Assembly: GCF_900101915.1 (NCBI RefSeq)
Contig: NZ_FNAL01000001.1
Coordinates: forward strand, 186,001 to 250,000
Origin: Psychrobacter pacificensis
Lineage (GTDB): Bacteria > Pseudomonadota > Gammaproteobacteria > Pseudomonadales > Moraxellaceae
Reading direction: 5' to 3'
Length of the DNA stretch: 64,000 nucleotides
Shown: piece after piece, positions 18,969 through 28,229 of the stretch
How the letters are laid out: every line of letters starts with the position of its first letter
Numbering within the stretch: position 1 is the first letter of the stretch
Position numbers and translations under genes: made by a program
The notes under the pieces: generated by a model
Seen by the model: only the letters and a program-made list of their open reading frames with translations
What the model was told of the DNA's origin: nothing
Databases searched by the model: none

Positions 18969-19334
18969 TATTATTCCATAAACGTATCGTATGGTCGTGG
19001 CATAGTCATCGTTATTCACTATTCGCTTTACTCAAATTTAGTCAGTTCGTTTCAAGCGTATTTGCCCAAGTATCTGTTTAAGTACGGTTTAGGCACAGCT
19101 TTTACGCGTCAGGATTAACATCACGGCGAGCGAATATGATAAAATCAGCGCTCATTTCTACTGTGTCAATTATCGCAGCGCCAACCGTATTGCTCTGACG
19201 TCATTTTTTTTGACGACGACCATCTGTATTAAGGTGGTATAAAATACGGTGATGGACTGCGTTCAGCTATTGATGCTGATTCTTTTAACTCATATTTTGC
19301 AAATTGCTAATATAAAGAGACTGAGTGGATAATC
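18969..19334. other. Intergenic region before the permease genes
   Basis: 366 bp with no ORF of note. An extended -10 element (TGG TATAAA, 19235-19243) about 90 nt upstream of the permease start is a possible promoter; no matching -35 is evident. A long T-run lies at 19203-19210. Confidence 0.35.
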
Positions 19335-20069
19335 GTGTTTGACTTACAAGGATTTGGCGCGCTTTTATTAAGCGGCGCTACCGTCACCATACAGCTTGCC
19401 GTGACCAGTTTAATCATTGGTCTGGCCTTAGGCTTGCTCGGCGCAACCGCAAATATGTCCAATATCTGGTTGCTGCGTAAGCTTGCGACTGTCTATACTG
19501 CGACGATGCGCGGTATTCCTGAGTTGCTATTGGTGCTCTTTATTTATTATGGCGGCTCAATCTTATTGATGAGCATCCTCAAAAAGTTCGGCTACAACGA
19601 CTATGTCGAGATTAGCGCTTTTTGGGGCGGTGTTATGGCGCTGTCGATCGCGTTTGGGGCGTATGCGACTGAGATTTTTCGCATGTCGATTCAAGAGATT
19701 CCGATAGGGCAACGAGAAGCGTCGCAAGCGATTGGTATGCGTCCTTTTCAGACCTTTTATCGCATTACGTTGCCGCAAGTATGGCAGATTGCATTGCCAG
19801 GTTTGGGCAATTTATTTTTAGTACTGCTCAAAGACACGGCGCTGGTGTCTGTGGTGGGTCTCAAAGACATCATGTATCAGTCGTCGCGTGCTGCGCAGTC
19901 AACACAGCAGCCGTTTACCTTTTATATGGCAGCCGCGATTATTTATTTGGGTCTGACCATGTTGATTACTGGCTTTATGATGTGGCTTGAGTGGCGCGCC
20001 AATCCAGCGGCACGCTATGCCAAAAAGATAAGCCGTCAATCCACTCACAGTCAATCGACCATAGGATAG
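19335..20069 (+). CDS. Amino-acid ABC transporter permease (HisQ/ArtQ type)
   Basis: 244-residue inner-membrane subunit with about five transmembrane helices. The ATPase-contact EAA loop is EASQAIGMRPFQTFYRITLPQ, at about residue 120-140. The ALLLSGATVTIQLAVTSLIIG start is typical of HisQ-like permeases. The start codon is GTG at 19335. It lies 12 nt before the second permease gene, and the two should form a heterodimer served by the ATPase encoded 4 kb upstream. Confidence 0.9.
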   Translation: MFDLQGFGALLLSGATVTIQLAVTSLIIGLALGLLGATANMSNIWLLRKLATVYTATMRGIPELLLVLFIYYGGSILLMSILKKFGYNDYVEISAFWGGVMALSIAFGAYATEIFRMSIQEIPIGQREASQAIGMRPFQTFYRITLPQVWQIALPGLGNLFLVLLKDTALVSVVGLKDIMYQSSRAAQSTQQPFTFYMAAAIIYLGLTMLITGFMMWLEWRANPAARYAKKISRQSTHSQSTIG

Positions 20070-20081
20070 AGGAGAGATACT

Positions 20082-20807
20082 ATGGATTGGAATTGGCAGG
20101 TCATTTTTGATCATATACCTGATTTACTGGGCGGTGCGGTACTGACTATACAGCTGGTCGTGATCTCAGGTATTGTCGGATTGTTTTTTGGTTTGATTCT
20201 AGCGCTGCTGCGCTTGTCGAAGAGCTGGTTAGTACAGATATTGCCATTTCTTTATATTTTCTTTTTCCGCGGTACGCCGCTGCTGGTGCAGATATTCCTG
20301 ATTTACTATGGTCTTGGTCAGTTCGGGGCGGTGCGTGAGTCGTTTTTATGGGAGCCGGTGCTCAGTCAAGCATACTGGTGTGCCATCATCGCCTTTACCC
20401 TAAATACCAGTGCATATCTGGCAGAGATTATACGCGGTGCGATTCAGACGATACCTGTCGGTGAGCTTGAGGCGGCCGATGCGCTTGGTATGTCAAAATG
20501 GCAGAAGCTGACACGTGTAACGTTGCCGCGTGCGTTTGGTATTGTGATCCCAGCCTACAGTAATGAAGTTATCTTTATGCTAAAGGGCAGTGCGCTCGCA
20601 TCGACCATCGCGTTGATGGATATTACGGGGGTGGCTCGTACGATCAGTGCGCGTACCTATACGCTGATGGAGCTGTTCTTTGCCGCGGGTATCGTTTATC
20701 TTGTGCTGTCATGGGTTATCTTGTTTAGCTTTAGACTGTTTGAAAAACGTATGAACCGACACGCCAGCTATGTGCCACCAGATGTGATGACCAACACGAT
20801 TCCATAG
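20082..20807 (+). CDS. Amino-acid ABC transporter permease (HisM/ArtM type)
   Basis: 241-residue inner-membrane subunit. Opening LLGGAVLTIQLVVISGIVGL, then FFRGTPLLVQIFLIYYG (the 'RGTPLLVQ' motif of the family), and the EAA loop EAADALGMSKWQKLTRVTLPRA. GAGGAGAG lies about 8 nt before the ATG. It partners with the preceding permease. Confidence 0.92.
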   Translation: MDWNWQVIFDHIPDLLGGAVLTIQLVVISGIVGLFFGLILALLRLSKSWLVQILPFLYIFFFRGTPLLVQIFLIYYGLGQFGAVRESFLWEPVLSQAYWCAIIAFTLNTSAYLAEIIRGAIQTIPVGELEAADALGMSKWQKLTRVTLPRAFGIVIPAYSNEVIFMLKGSALASTIALMDITGVARTISARTYTLMELFFAAGIVYLVLSWVILFSFRLFEKRMNRHASYVPPDVMTNTIP

Positions 20808-20912
20808 AGAGTCACTAGTCATGAATGGTCGCCAAGATGACAATAAAGGTGACGGTAGACAATATAGTAGGGATTGCTGAAAAATATTTATCATTTATAG
20901 GGAGAGTCTCGT

Positions 20913-21629
20913 ATGAGCCAATCGCCACATATGTCATTAGCAAATGCCATCACCGCTGGGGTCAGTGAAGAACAAAGCATTGATAACCACAATGAGCGTC
21001 TGCGTAGCTCTATTGGCAAAGTCGTCTGCGTGGGGCGTAACTATGCGGCGCATGCAGAAGAGCTTGGCAATGAGGTGCCATCATCACCCATATTGTTTAT
21101 GAAGCCCGCCTCTTCTGTGGTATCTACTCGCCATGATGTGATCCGTCCCAATCCAGAGATATTTGGCGGGACGCATTACGAGGCTGAGCTATGTATTCAG
21201 CTGTCAGCTGACCTGTCGATGGCAACGATTGAAGAGGCACAGCAGGCGATTGGCGGGGTGACCTTGGGGCTGGATTTGACCTTGCGCGATTTGCAAAGCA
21301 CCCTTAAAGAAAAAGGTCATCCATGGGAGCGTGCCAAGTGTTTTGATGGGGCATGCGTGCTTGCTGACTGGATCGACCCGCAAGCGTTTGGCAATCTTCA
21401 GAATGTCCATTATCAGCTCACCATCAATGATAAGCTGGCGCAAGACGGTGATAGTGCTTTGATGCTGTTCCCTGTCTATGAGCTGCTGGTCAACATCAGC
21501 CATGCTTTTAGCTTACAGGCAGGTGATGTGATTATGACTGGCACACCAAGCGGCGTGGGTGTACTACAAGCAGGCGATAAGCTCAAACTAACATTGGGTG
21601 CTCATGAATGGGTAACACAAGTGCAGTAA
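20913..21629 (+). CDS. Fumarylacetoacetate hydrolase (FAH) family protein
   Basis: 238 residues with the YcgM/FAHD1-like fold: VVCVGRNYAAHAEELGN, ILFMKPASSV, the metal ligands in HYEAELC (Glu-x-Glu) and the Asp of GLDLTLRDLQ, and the terminal MTGTPSGVGVLQAGD. The family hydrolyses or decarboxylates acylpyruvates or oxaloacetate; the substrate here is unknown. The first 30 residues are an extra polar leader. GGGAGAG precedes the ATG. It sits about 100 nt after the permeases and may be cotranscribed. Confidence 0.88.
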   Translation: MSQSPHMSLANAITAGVSEEQSIDNHNERLRSSIGKVVCVGRNYAAHAEELGNEVPSSPILFMKPASSVVSTRHDVIRPNPEIFGGTHYEAELCIQLSADLSMATIEEAQQAIGGVTLGLDLTLRDLQSTLKEKGHPWERAKCFDGACVLADWIDPQAFGNLQNVHYQLTINDKLAQDGDSALMLFPVYELLVNISHAFSLQAGDVIMTGTPSGVGVLQAGDKLKLTLGAHEWVTQVQ

Positions 21630-21667
21630 GCTTGCTAAATGAACCAGTACTAGTCGTCATAAATATC

Positions 21668-21703
21668 AAAAAGCTCTGAGCCATTGCTTGGGGCTTTTAT
21701 TTT
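21668..21703 (+). terminator. Terminator after FAH-family gene
   Basis: Imperfect stem AAAAGCTCTGAGC with GCTTGGGGCTTTT around a CATT loop, followed by ATTTTTT. Confidence 0.6.
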
Positions 21704-21760
21704 TTAGACTTTATATATTTTTTCAAAATTTTTTAATACCTATATCTCTCAATAATTGTT

Positions 21761-21827
21761 TGTACAGTTATTTGTCATGAGTTTGTCATCTATCGTTCAG
21801 CGTGCTGTCATAAAGAGTCAGTAGACT
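21761..21827 (+). promoter_or_regulatory. Pho box array and -10 element of the phoX-like gene
   Basis: A canonical PhoB box is present: TTGTCAT (21772-21778), GAGT spacer, TTGTCAT (21783-21789), the 7+4+7 layout. A third good half-site, CTGTCAT (21805-21811), lies exactly two 11-bp steps further, with weaker matches at 21761 and 21794 in the same register. A -10-like TAGACT (21822-21827) follows 10 nt after the last half-site, the expected geometry for PhoB activation. The gene starts 86 nt later. Confidence 0.8.
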
Positions 21828-21912
21828 TAAGCGGAATTCGTATTTTTGTGGTTGTAATGTGACGCCGCGACCCACTCTCCGCCAATCTAGCCCAATAGCA
21901 AGGTGACTGATA

Positions 21913-24138
21913 ATGACATTATTGAATAAAGAACTAGAGCTCGCTCACGAAATCGTTGAAGATTCAAACCCTACTAATAATACTGATTTTCAGACAGTTA
22001 TTAATCGCCGTCTGAATCGCCGTAGTATTCTAAAAGGTGGTACAGGGTTGACGGCAGCAGCGTTTTTTGGCGCGCTACCTTTGGTTGGTTGTAGTGATGA
22101 CGATGACAATATCAGCAGTCCTATTGTCGAAGATGGCAATGATGCTGCTATTCCTGCGCAGGGTGATTTGAAGCGTCCTGAAACCTTAAAGTTTAAGGCC
22201 GTAGCGCACTCAACTGCTGAGACGATGACGGTGGCAGAAGGTTACAAGGCAGAGATGATACTGCCGCTTGGCACACCGCTGATGCCTGGCCTTGACGACT
22301 GGAAAGACAATCGTGAGCAGTCGGCAGAATCATTTGAATGGCGCATGGGCGATAACCATGATGGCATGTGGTTCTTTGGCAAAAACAGCAATGCCTACGA
22401 TGCCAAAGCCTCAGAGAATGGCCTACTGGTTATGAATCACGAATACGTCAATAGTGAGGAGCTAAGCCCGTTTGGCTATTATGTCATCGAAGATAAAGAT
22501 GCTGCGCCTTTATTCCAACGCCGCCGCCTTGCCAGCGATGTGCGCCGTGAAGTCAACTGCCATGGTGTGGCCGTGGTTGAGATGAAGCGCCGCGCAAATG
22601 GCATGGGCTATGAGATGGTGCCAAACTCCAAATACAATCGACGTATCACTAGTAGTACGACTGCACAGTTGGCAGGCCCTGTGGCAGGTTCTGATTTGGT
22701 CAAAACCAAGTTTGACCCCACAGGTTTTCAGACGCGCGGCATTAATAATAACTGCGGTGCAGGCTTGTCACCTTGGGGCACTTACCTGACCACAGAAGAG
22801 AACTTCTTGGGTGTGTTTGCGCGCGGACAAGATGCCAGTCAGTTAAGCGCCAGTGATAACTATGGTCGCGAGCGTTACGGTGCACCAGAAAACTCTCCAG
22901 GCTCTCGATATCTATGGCACACGCCTGACGCCAAAGACGCCATCATCACAGACGAGTTTTCACGTTGGGATATGACCGCTGTTGGTGCTAGTGCTGCTGA
23001 TGATTATCGTAATGGTTTCAATACCTTTGGCTATATCACTGAGATTGATCCGTTTGACCAAAACTCTACACCGCAAAAACGTACCGCCATGGGTCGATTT
23101 GCCCATGAAAACTGTGCCTATGCACCCGTTAAGCAAGGCAAACCTGTGGTATTTTATATGGGTGATGACGCTCGAGGCGAGTATATTTATAAGTTCGTCT
23201 CCAAAGCGATGTGGTCAAATGCGGATATCGGTGGCGGGCTCAAAGCTGGTGACAAATACCTGAATGATGGTACGCTATATGTTGCCATATTTAATGAAGA
23301 TGGCAGCGGTGAGTGGAAAGCACTTGTTCAAGGTCAAAATGGACTAGATGCCTTCAATAGTGCGTTACCATTTAATAGCCAAGATGAAGTGCTGGTCTAT
23401 GCTCGCGCTGCTGGCGATGCCGCTGGCGCCACCAAGATGGATCGACCAGAATGGGTATCGGTCAGTCCTATGACGGGCGATGTCTATGTGACATTGACCA
23501 ACAATAAATATCGAGGTGTGCGTGAGGACCAACCTTTATCAGCTGCTAACCCGCGTAGCTATCAAATCAATGGCAAACCAAGTGGTAATGACAACGGTCA
23601 TATCATTCGCTGGGCAGAGACGGGCGGCGATCATGCCGCAACCAGTTTTGAGTGGGATATCTATCTGTTTGGTGCACCAAGTAACTTGTCCGCAGAGAAT
23701 TTATCGCAGTTAAGTGCTAGCAATGATCTGTCTTCTCCTGATGGTTTGTATTTTGATCCACGCGGTGTGTTATGGATTCAAACGGATGATGGTGCGTATA
23801 CCGACACTACCAGCTGTATGCTGCTTGCGGCATTACCGGGCAAAGTCAGCGATGGTACTACCATCACGACGTCAGCAGGACAGCAAACACGCATTGGCAT
23901 GCCGGCTAGTAACGACAATATCAAACGCTTCTTTGTCGGCCCTGAAGGCTGCGAAGTCACCGGTATTACCATGACACCAGATTTCAAAACACTGTTTATC
24001 AACATTCAGCATCCAGGTAATACATGGGGTGCGGTCGCTGGCGGTAGTACTCCGCGCTCAGCAACAGTCATGATTACCAAAGAAGACGGCGATGTCATAT
24101 TGGCGGAATCATTTGAGTCGGCAGCCAGTCCGGCATAG
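21913..24138 (+). CDS. phoX: PhoX-like alkaline phosphatase (DUF839), Tat-exported
   Basis: 741 residues. The N-terminal region has a Tat motif NRRSILK (about 35-41), then a hydrophobic stretch and a possible lipobox LVGC (Cys60), so the protein may be a Tat-exported lipoprotein. The body matches the PhoX/DUF839 family: MPGLDDWKDN, GLLVMNHEYVN, NCHGVAVVEM, GTYLTTEENF, MGRFAHENCAYAP, YMGDDARGEYIYKFV, SPDGLYFDPRGVLWIQTDD and a GPEGCEVTGI terminus. PhoX enzymes are Ca/Fe-dependent phosphomonoesterases acting outside the cytoplasm on organic phosphate. The Pho box array upstream supports induction by phosphate starvation. A terminator closes the unit at 24188-24218. Confidence 0.9.
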   Translation: MTLLNKELELAHEIVEDSNPTNNTDFQTVINRRLNRRSILKGGTGLTAAAFFGALPLVGCSDDDDNISSPIVEDGNDAAIPAQGDLKRPETLKFKAVAHSTAETMTVAEGYKAEMILPLGTPLMPGLDDWKDNREQSAESFEWRMGDNHDGMWFFGKNSNAYDAKASENGLLVMNHEYVNSEELSPFGYYVIEDKDAAPLFQRRRLASDVRREVNCHGVAVVEMKRRANGMGYEMVPNSKYNRRITSSTTAQLAGPVAGSDLVKTKFDPTGFQTRGINNNCGAGLSPWGTYLTTEENFLGVFARGQDASQLSASDNYGRERYGAPENSPGSRYLWHTPDAKDAIITDEFSRWDMTAVGASAADDYRNGFNTFGYITEIDPFDQNSTPQKRTAMGRFAHENCAYAPVKQGKPVVFYMGDDARGEYIYKFVSKAMWSNADIGGGLKAGDKYLNDGTLYVAIFNEDGSGEWKALVQGQNGLDAFNSALPFNSQDEVLVYARAAGDAAGATKMDRPEWVSVSPMTGDVYVTLTNNKYRGVREDQPLSAANPRSYQINGKPSGNDNGHIIRWAETGGDHAATSFEWDIYLFGAPSNLSAENLSQLSASNDLSSPDGLYFDPRGVLWIQTDDGAYTDTTSCMLLAALPGKVSDGTTITTSAGQQTRIGMPASNDNIKRFFVGPEGCEVTGITMTPDFKTLFINIQHPGNTWGAVAGGSTPRSATVMITKEDGDVILAESFESAASPA

Positions 24139-24187
24139 CTTGGTAAGCGCTAGATGACAAAATAGTAGAAAGGCATATTCACTAAAT

Positions 24188-24218
24188 AAAAATCCCAAGT
24201 TTCGGCTTGGGATTTTTT
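24188..24218 (+). terminator. Terminator of phoX
   Basis: Stem AAAAATCCCAAG (24188-24199) with CTTGGGATTTTT (24206-24217) and continuing T-run. Confidence 0.9.
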
Positions 24219-24388
24219 CTTTTGATGCATGTATTAGTTAATGCTTTAACAATAATAAAGATACCGTTTATCATCCATACATCTCTTTTGGTCACAAACG
24301 AACGCTAAAACTAAATTATTCGCTTCTATTTGCGACTGTTAAAGGATAGTATAGAAAAACCCCCTTTTTCGCTAAACGTGCCAATACT

Positions 24389-25882
24389 ATGAGCAGTCAA
24401 AATTTGTTTTATAACAACCGTGTTAGTGACAGTAGCGCTCAGAATGATAGCAGTTATACGCGTAATCGCCATGAGCTTGATGCGCATTTTTTCTCAGCTG
24501 ATAGCGTGCCACGGCATGGTGATTTGTATGAGCAGATAGATCAACTCGAAGCCATCGATATGGATGAGCTGGTCAAATTATTGGCAGACGCAGAAGACAA
24601 TGAGGAAACGACCAAAACCCCTGTCTCTTTGGCGGATTTTTTTGAAGGGTTGGCGCAGCTTGCGACCATGGGAGTGATTGAGGTGACTGAGATTGTGGAG
24701 TCCATTCATCGTGAAGTCATCTTGCGTCCCTTAGGCCGGTTCAATGATAAGCACCTAAATAAATGGCAGCGCGGTTTCACTGGGCGCACCTATGGTACGA
24801 TACGCCATATCATGCTCATGGTCGGTAACAATCTGGCCTCGGTACTACGAATATACAAAAACTTCATCGTGCAAAAAACAGCTCAGCCACTACCTGACTC
24901 ACTAAAAAAGCTGGTCAACGTCATCAATGGTGTCATGGGCGATCATCTGGTCAACAATCAAAATGCCCTCGCAATTCCGATGATGTTATACACCAAAGAT
25001 GGTAAGCCCCAAAATGAGCGGCTATCAGGGCGGATTGTCATTTTGTGCCATGGCTTGTGTATGAGTCACTTAAGCTGGCAGTCGCAAGAAGGCAATGATC
25101 TGGGCGAGGCGATTCATATCAGTCAGCCTGACACCACCGTTCTGTACTTAGATTACAATACAGGTCGACGTATCTCTCGCAGCGGTCGTAAATTCTCTCA
25201 ATTACTACAGGACGTGATCGATAATAACCCTAATATTACTCAGATAGATTTGGTGGGTCATAGCATGGGCGGCTTGGTGGCGCGCAGTGCGCTGTTTTAT
25301 GGTGAGCAAGAGCGCCTAGATTGGATAAAGCGCGTGGGCAATCTCATCACCTTAGGTTCACCGCATCATGGGGCAGTGCTTGAGCGCATCGGTAATTACG
25401 TGCAAGACATCATCGCCAAGTTGCCATTTGCAGGCTCGCTTGCCAAACTTGGTGACATGAGGAGTGCGGGTATCATTGATCTGCGTCATGGCAGTATTCG
25501 TGACGCTGACTGGAAAGCCTTAGAGGGACGCAGCGTATTACCACAAGACTTTCGTCATCCTGCGCGCCTGCCAAGTGGTATCAAAACTTACTTCGTCGCC
25601 AGTGCATTGATTGAGACACATTACGAATCTAAGATGACGGATTTGCTAGGAGACAGCTTGGTATCGGTCGCATCCGCGTTAGGTGAAGATGATGCTGAGC
25701 ATGCGTTGTTTGTACCAGATGGTCATAAAGCGGTGTTTTATGGCGTCAATCATCTTAACTTAATCTATAGCAGGCGAGTGCGTGAGCAGGTCGTTGAATG
25801 GCTGCTCGATAATGGTCTAAGCGACTATGCTGGACGTCCGCGCATACATTCTTACCCTAGAAGTTTGGCTGTGGCGATGTAA
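24389..25882 (+). CDS. PGAP1-like alpha/beta-hydrolase (predicted lipase/esterase)
   Basis: 497 residues. The first 190 are a polar, helical N-terminal region without a signal peptide. The hydrolase core follows: IVILCHGLCMSHLSW (oxyanion strand), the nucleophile elbow DLVGHSMGGLVARS with Ser292, GSPHHGAVLERIGN (a typical lipase/PGAP1 motif), and the catalytic His in FYGVNHLNLIY (His455). Related proteins are annotated as PGAP1-like or triacylglycerol lipases and are common in Acinetobacter and Psychrobacter. Substrate unknown. It stands alone; the ATG at 24389 has a poor Shine-Dalgarno, and I kept it because the frame starts there. Confidence 0.8.
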   Translation: MSSQNLFYNNRVSDSSAQNDSSYTRNRHELDAHFFSADSVPRHGDLYEQIDQLEAIDMDELVKLLADAEDNEETTKTPVSLADFFEGLAQLATMGVIEVTEIVESIHREVILRPLGRFNDKHLNKWQRGFTGRTYGTIRHIMLMVGNNLASVLRIYKNFIVQKTAQPLPDSLKKLVNVINGVMGDHLVNNQNALAIPMMLYTKDGKPQNERLSGRIVILCHGLCMSHLSWQSQEGNDLGEAIHISQPDTTVLYLDYNTGRRISRSGRKFSQLLQDVIDNNPNITQIDLVGHSMGGLVARSALFYGEQERLDWIKRVGNLITLGSPHHGAVLERIGNYVQDIIAKLPFAGSLAKLGDMRSAGIIDLRHGSIRDADWKALEGRSVLPQDFRHPARLPSGIKTYFVASALIETHYESKMTDLLGDSLVSVASALGEDDAEHALFVPDGHKAVFYGVNHLNLIYSRRVREQVVEWLLDNGLSDYAGRPRIHSYPRSLAVAM

Positions 25883-25917
25883 GCTGATGTTATTTAGCAT
25901 TAAATGTATTAGTAGTT

Positions 25918-26744
25918 TTAAAGGTAAGTATGGTTGATTTTCTTATTAAGCTTTAAGGAGTCACTTTTTATTTGCTCTAAAACCTCATTTAACTGGTCTA
26001 TATTCTTTAGAAGCAAGTTACCTTGAATATTTTGCAGCCTTGTCTTTTCTTTATATGAATTTTTCTCACTTTCTGCAAGAAGATTTTTGATTTGCCCATT
26101 ATTGTTGGTAGCTTGCAATAAAAAGGCTTCTCCCATAATATTGAGAGTTTTGTCTAAATTTTCTTTATTAGACTTCTTGCATAAGTCATCGTCAGCCCTT
26201 GTAACTCCGTCAATGGAAGTCAATGAACTGGTACTTTTGCAAGAGATCTATTATATAAATCAAATTCTGTTCTGTAATGTACAAGCCAAATTAGAAATTT
26301 TTCGGAAAGGTCTGGGCTTATGACCGTAATATTTTTTTAAATGCTTTTATCTATAGCCAAATATGTTGTTGATAACTCAGTATAAAGCCCTGACATTAAA
26401 AACCAATGACCTATCTTACTTTCTGTAGTCATTTCATTCCAGTTAGGAAATTTTGAGTGAGTTAGCTTTTCAAATGTAATAGTTAAGCTTAATAGTTCAT
26501 CATAAACTGCTATTTTTCGATCAAATAACTTTTGATATGTTTGCTGTGATATTTGATGAAAATGCTCATTTTTAGTGAGTAGTTTTTCATGATCTTGTTC
26601 AAGTCGTTTTAAACGCTCATCAATAGCTGCTTGCTCTTTTCGTCCAATTCTTTCAAGGTAAATTTTACCGAGGTAGATTATAAGCCCACCTAAAACAGCA
26701 TTGCCACCCAAGTTGATAATCAATTCTTGCCAAAAATTACTCAT
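25918..26744 (-). pseudogene. Decayed gene for a one-TM coiled-coil protein (stop plus frameshift)
   Basis: Two minus-strand open frames appear to be pieces of one AT-rich gene. Piece 1 (26744-26337, 135 aa) has an N-terminal membrane helix, a charged coiled coil (ERIGRKEQAAIDERLKRLEQ) and a QKLFDRKIAVYDELLSL segment seen in many uncharacterised membrane proteins, and ends in TAA. Past the stop the same frame stays open for 38 codons, to a TGA at about 26224. Piece 2 (26223-25918, 101 aa, no ATG near its start) continues in a shifted frame as a helical polar protein. Base composition is clearly lower in GC than the neighbouring lipase and hslO. That it was once one gene is inference; alternatively piece 1 is an intact short protein. 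Confidence 0.55.
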
Positions 26745-26780
26745 AGCAAATACCCATACTTTAAAGACTTAGTATAGAAC

Positions 26781-26815
26781 AAAAACCCCTCAAGCATCAC
26801 ACTTGAGGGGTTTTT
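26781..26815. terminator. Bidirectional-capable terminator of hslO
   Basis: Perfect 14-bp stem AAAAACCCCTCAAG (26781-26794) with CTTGAGGGGTTTTT (26802-26815). It lies 27 nt past the hslO stop on the minus strand and just upstream of the decayed gene. Confidence 0.9.
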
Positions 26816-26841
26816 GACACAGATGCTTAGTGATAAAAAAC

Positions 26842-27822
26842 TTACTCAGCAAATACCGCTGCTACGTCGTCTTTGTTGAATTTATAGACTTCACCGCAGA
26901 ATCCGCAGTCCATCTCAAACGTACCGCCTTGCTCTTCGACGATATCTAACGCTTCTGCTTCGCCGATTTGCTCGATGGCCATCTCACATTTCTCGCGTGA
27001 GCACGTGCAACCAAACGTTAGGGGAACAGGCTCAGGGGCGACAACGTTTTCTTCGTGATACAAGCGATACAGAATCTCATTGGCATCCAATGTCGTCAGC
27101 TCTTCTGCCTTGACCGTGCGCGTCAACACGCTTAGACGTGTCCATAGATCATCGTCGATACCTGCATCTTGGTTTTGCTCAACTTCAGACGTTTCTTCTG
27201 CAGTACGTGGTAACATCTGTACCAAGATTCCACCCGCTTGCAAGCCATCAGATGCTAGGTTAATGAGCGTTGGAATCTGTGCTGATTGCTTTTGATAATG
27301 CGCCAAGCAATCTGCCAGATTGTCATGGCTACGCTCAACGATACCTTGGTACGCTTCGCCACCTTCAGGGTGAATATTAATGAACAATACCCCTTGTCCC
27401 ATAGCACCCAGCTCAGCAAAGGCATCTTTGGCATGGATCATATTGTCCCAAGCCTGCAATTGCTCATCCGTCTCGCCTTTCCAGCTGGCAAGCGCACGGA
27501 TGATACCGTCTTGATCGCATTCTGCCATCGCCCAATTCAGCAAGCTATCGCTGTCTGATGACTGCAATTGGATAGAGAGACGACCGTTAATTTTGACGGT
27601 ACTGATAAGTAAACTCGCTGCCGTCAGCATCTCGCCCAATAAGCGTTTGATGGCTTCAGGGTAGGGCTTTTGCGCAATCGTACTGGCGTAACTGCGTGAT
27701 AGGCGCACCACATCGCCGCGCACGGGCGAGTCTTCAATAAAAAAACGTTGGCGTATGTCGTTGTCGCTATGAGTGCCAGCAGTTTGGCTGTCCGTGTTAG
27801 GGACTTGAGTATCTTGTGTCAT
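26842..27822 (-). CDS. hslO: Redox-regulated chaperone Hsp33
   Basis: Cytosolic holdase that is activated when oxidation releases its zinc and unfolds the C-terminal switch. The 326 residues include the family features RFFIEDSPVRGDVVRLS, GEMLTAASLL, and the zinc-binding cysteines in FGCTCSREKC and DCGFCGEVYKF (CxC...CxxC). The N-terminal 25 residues form an extra polar leader, and a polar insert rich in Glu/Asp (EEVEQNQD region) lies before the switch. ATG 27822 has no strong Shine-Dalgarno. Confidence 0.95.
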   Translation of the reverse strand: MTQDTQVPNTDSQTAGTHSDNDIRQRFFIEDSPVRGDVVRLSRSYASTIAQKPYPEAIKRLLGEMLTAASLLISTVKINGRLSIQLQSSDSDSLLNWAMAECDQDGIIRALASWKGETDEQLQAWDNMIHAKDAFAELGAMGQGVLFINIHPEGGEAYQGIVERSHDNLADCLAHYQKQSAQIPTLINLASDGLQAGGILVQMLPRTAEETSEVEQNQDAGIDDDLWTRLSVLTRTVKAEELTTLDANEILYRLYHEENVVAPEPVPLTFGCTCSREKCEMAIEQIGEAEALDIVEEQGGTFEMDCGFCGEVYKFNKDDVAAVFAE

Positions 27823-28229
27823 AAGTCATTTGTAGTATTAAGAAGTTGTTAGCTTTATGGGGACTATGGCCAATTTATCAATCGTAGCAACCACAATATT
27901 ATGATCACAATGTTTTCTTGATTACATGTATCAATGAGGGACAAATCTAGGTATGAATGAGTCAGCTATCTGTCTATTTCTATAGTGATGCAGTAATCAG
28001 GAACCAGCGGCTTTTAGGTAAAAAATAAATGTATTCCAAAATATCACCTCCTTCAAAAAAAACTTACCATCTAACACAAATTTGTTGTACAGTAACATTG
28101 AGTTGCATTGTGACAAACAACAGCAACAACCGTACGGATGCGGGGCAATGAGATCGGTCAATCAGACTCGTGTCTTCAAAGCACTCATTCAATCTTGTGA
28201 TAAAAGCTTGTGATAAAAGGATGTATTCC
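27823..28229. other. Divergent intergenic region between hslO and gltI
   Basis: About 407 bp. No coding frame on either strand was convincing. Just before gltI the 12-mer TGTGATAAAAGC/G is tandemly duplicated (28197-28220). A TTGTTGT...ACAAACAA imperfect inverted repeat lies at about 28082-28121. No promoter was assigned. Confidence 0.4.
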
